The notes under the pieces: model-generated | Databases searched by the model: none | What the model saw: only the letters and a program-made list of their open reading frames with translations | Told to the model about the DNA's origin: nothing | NCBI GenBank assembly: GCA_964389005.1 | Contig: CAYMCV010000129.1 | Coordinates: 1 to 6,371, forward strand | Length of the DNA stretch: 6,371 nt | Direction: 5' to 3' | Origin: CAYMCV01 sp964389005 | GTDB lineage: Bacteria; Bacillota; Clostridia; Lachnospirales; Lachnospiraceae | Made by a program: the position numbers and the translations under genes | Part shown: one piece after another, positions 5,313-6,371 of the stretch | Layout: each line of letters starts with the position of its first letter | Numbering within the stretch: the stretch's first letter is position 1

Positions 5313-5921
5313 CTATTCGATTCCCAAGGAACTTAGTATTTTGTCATAGGATTCCAAATCCGGAACCAAAATGAAATATCCGTTCAGCCCTTCTGAAAAC
5401 CTGGTTTCGATTAATAGTATTCTGTCACCCATTGTTCCGAATTCTATCGCAGGTACGCTTAGAATTGCGCCTGCCATATCGATACACAGCGCCGGAACGG
5501 ATGGATGAATCGCGAGATTCGTAAGTGATGACAACGAATTTAAATAGGATGCGGTAATGATGTTTCCGATTTCCATCAGCGCAGAACGCTCCATTTCCGA
5601 TAGTTCATCGTTTTCAGGTGCGGTTCCCATCAATTTTGCAACCAAGCCGCGGGCGGATTCCTTTTCCAAAAGAAACATCATACTGCCGCTGACTTCCCCT
5701 TCCACCATGAGATACACGCCGGCCATGATTTGTTCCTCACCGCCAATCAGTGAACCAACGTCACGAAATTCCAAGAGCCGTACCTGTGGAACCGACATGT
5801 CAACCTTACAATTCAGCATGTGTGCCATAGCCGTAGTTGCATTTCCCGCTCCAATATTCCCGATTTCTTTCAATACATCAAAATACATCGAATCTGCTTG
5901 ATTTAAGTCGATTTTTGCCAT
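5313..5921 (-). CDS. cheC: CheY-P phosphatase CheC
   Basis: CheC removes the phosphate from CheY-P in Gram-positive chemotaxis and is regulated by CheD. The 202-residue protein is close to the usual length (about 205-210) and carries both copies of the active-site pattern (D/S)xxxExxN-x22-P. The first is Asp15, Glu19, Asn22 and Pro45; the second is Ser113, Glu117, Asn120 and Pro143. Both copies are complete, so two phosphatase centres are expected. It lacks the C-terminal FliN-like domain of FliY, which sets it apart from that relative. The start has AAGGAG six bases before the ATG. This site overlaps the TAA stop of cheW, leaving a 10-base gap and suggesting translational coupling. Confidence 0.96.
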   Translation of the reverse strand: MAKIDLNQADSMYFDVLKEIGNIGAGNATTAMAHMLNCKVDMSVPQVRLLEFRDVGSLIGGEEQIMAGVYLMVEGEVSGSMMFLLEKESARGLVAKLMGTAPENDELSEMERSALMEIGNIITASYLNSLSSLTNLAIHPSVPALCIDMAGAILSVPAIEFGTMGDRILLIETRFSEGLNGYFILVPDLESYDKILSSLGIE

Positions 5922-5931
5922 AAAACGCTCC

Positions 5932-6371
5932 TTATTCTATAGGGTTGTTTTTGTCGGTAATGACCTCATTGATATCCAACAACGAAATCAAATTGTCTTT
6001 GTCTTTCCCGATTCCGGATAAAAAGTTGGCTGATTCATTCTTCGGGTCACGCAATACTTTTTCGATTTCTTCCGGGTAGAGTGATATGACATCTTTTACC
6101 TCATCAACAATCAATCCAAGCATGTCATTGCTCTCCAAACGTAAAATGATAATTCTGGTAGCTTTGGTTTCTTCGACTTCCGGCAATCCCATTTTGAGTC
6201 GTAAACTCATAATCGGAATAATCTCGCCGCGAATATTGATAACTCCTTTTAAGTAGTGCGCAATTTTGGGTACTCTCGTAATCGTCTGCATTCTGACAAT
6301 GTTGTCGACATGCTTGATTTCAATTCCGTACTGCTCTTGCCCCATCATGATTTTTATGTATTGTGATTTTT
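5932..6371 (-). CDS. cheW: Chemotaxis coupling protein CheW (5' end cut by right window edge)
   Basis: CheW is the SH3-like adaptor that joins chemoreceptors to the kinase CheA at the membrane-bound array. The frame stays open to the window edge: seven full codons (KSQYIKI) precede the first ATG in the window, at 6348. The stretch SQYIKIMMGQEQYGIEI matches the usual first strand of CheW (such as QYIVFKLGxExYGIDI), so the ATG at 6348 is internal and the true start lies outside. Further family motifs are ITRVPKIAHYLKGVINIRGE followed by IIPIMSLRLKMGLP, then RIIILRLESNDMLGLIVDEV and the end DKDNLISLLDINEVI. The motif usually reading 'PIIDLR' has Ser instead of Asp here. About 145 codons are visible, so only a few residues should be missing. 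cheA is likely to lie just upstream, but this is not seen. Confidence 0.95.
   Translation of the reverse strand, partial: KSQYIKIMMGQEQYGIEIKHVDNIVRMQTITRVPKIAHYLKGVINIRGEIIPIMSLRLKMGLPEVEETKATRIIILRLESNDMLGLIVDEVKDVISLYPEEIEKVLRDPKNESANFLSGIGKDKDNLISLLDINEVITDKNNPIE

Noticed and set aside
1..6371. CRISPR array, insertion sequence, tRNA or phage genes
   Set aside because: No repeat-spacer pattern, transposase, inverted-repeat ends, tRNA-like fold or phage protein was found; the only tandem repeat is the coding 18-bp repeat.

Overview
The window looks like the 3' end of a large flagellar/chemotaxis operon from a motile Gram-positive of the Clostridia, most likely Lachnospiraceae. This rests on AGGAGG-type ribosome binding sites, a CheC/CheD pair rather than CheZ, a FliA/SigD sigma factor inside the che cluster, and the start of rpsB directly after the flagellar genes. 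The order cheW-cheC-cheD-sigD-swrB-rpsB is known from Bacillus and relatives. Assignment to the family level is inference; no species is claimed.

All supported genes lie on the minus strand, so the operon reads from right to left. From the right edge: cheW (its 5' end is cut by the window), cheC, cheD, a small two-helix membrane protein, fliA (sigD), a FapA/DUF342 protein, a 106-residue hydrophilic protein of unknown function, a SwrB-like membrane-anchored coiled-coil protein with a C-terminal helix-turn-helix-like end, and a single-pass membrane protein with a Glu/Pro/Ser/Thr-rich stalk and an MltG-like (YceG N-terminal type) domain. Gaps between genes are about 10 to 80 bases and I see no convincing internal terminator, which supports one transcription unit. 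At 172-196 a rho-independent hairpin ends this unit. A sigma-A-like promoter for rpsB overlaps the hairpin, followed by a leader of about 100 bases and the first 18 codons of rpsB, cut by the left edge.

CheW couples receptors to CheA. CheC dephosphorylates CheY-P, and CheD deamidates receptors and binds CheC. FliA transcribes late flagellar and chemotaxis genes. FapA and the SwrB-like protein are tied to flagellar assembly by family and position. Three proteins have no clear function: the small membrane protein at 4503-4781, the 106-residue protein at 1672-1992 and the MltG-like protein at 246-872. They are the best candidates for undescribed motility accessory factors. No mobile element, CRISPR array, tRNA or rRNA was seen.
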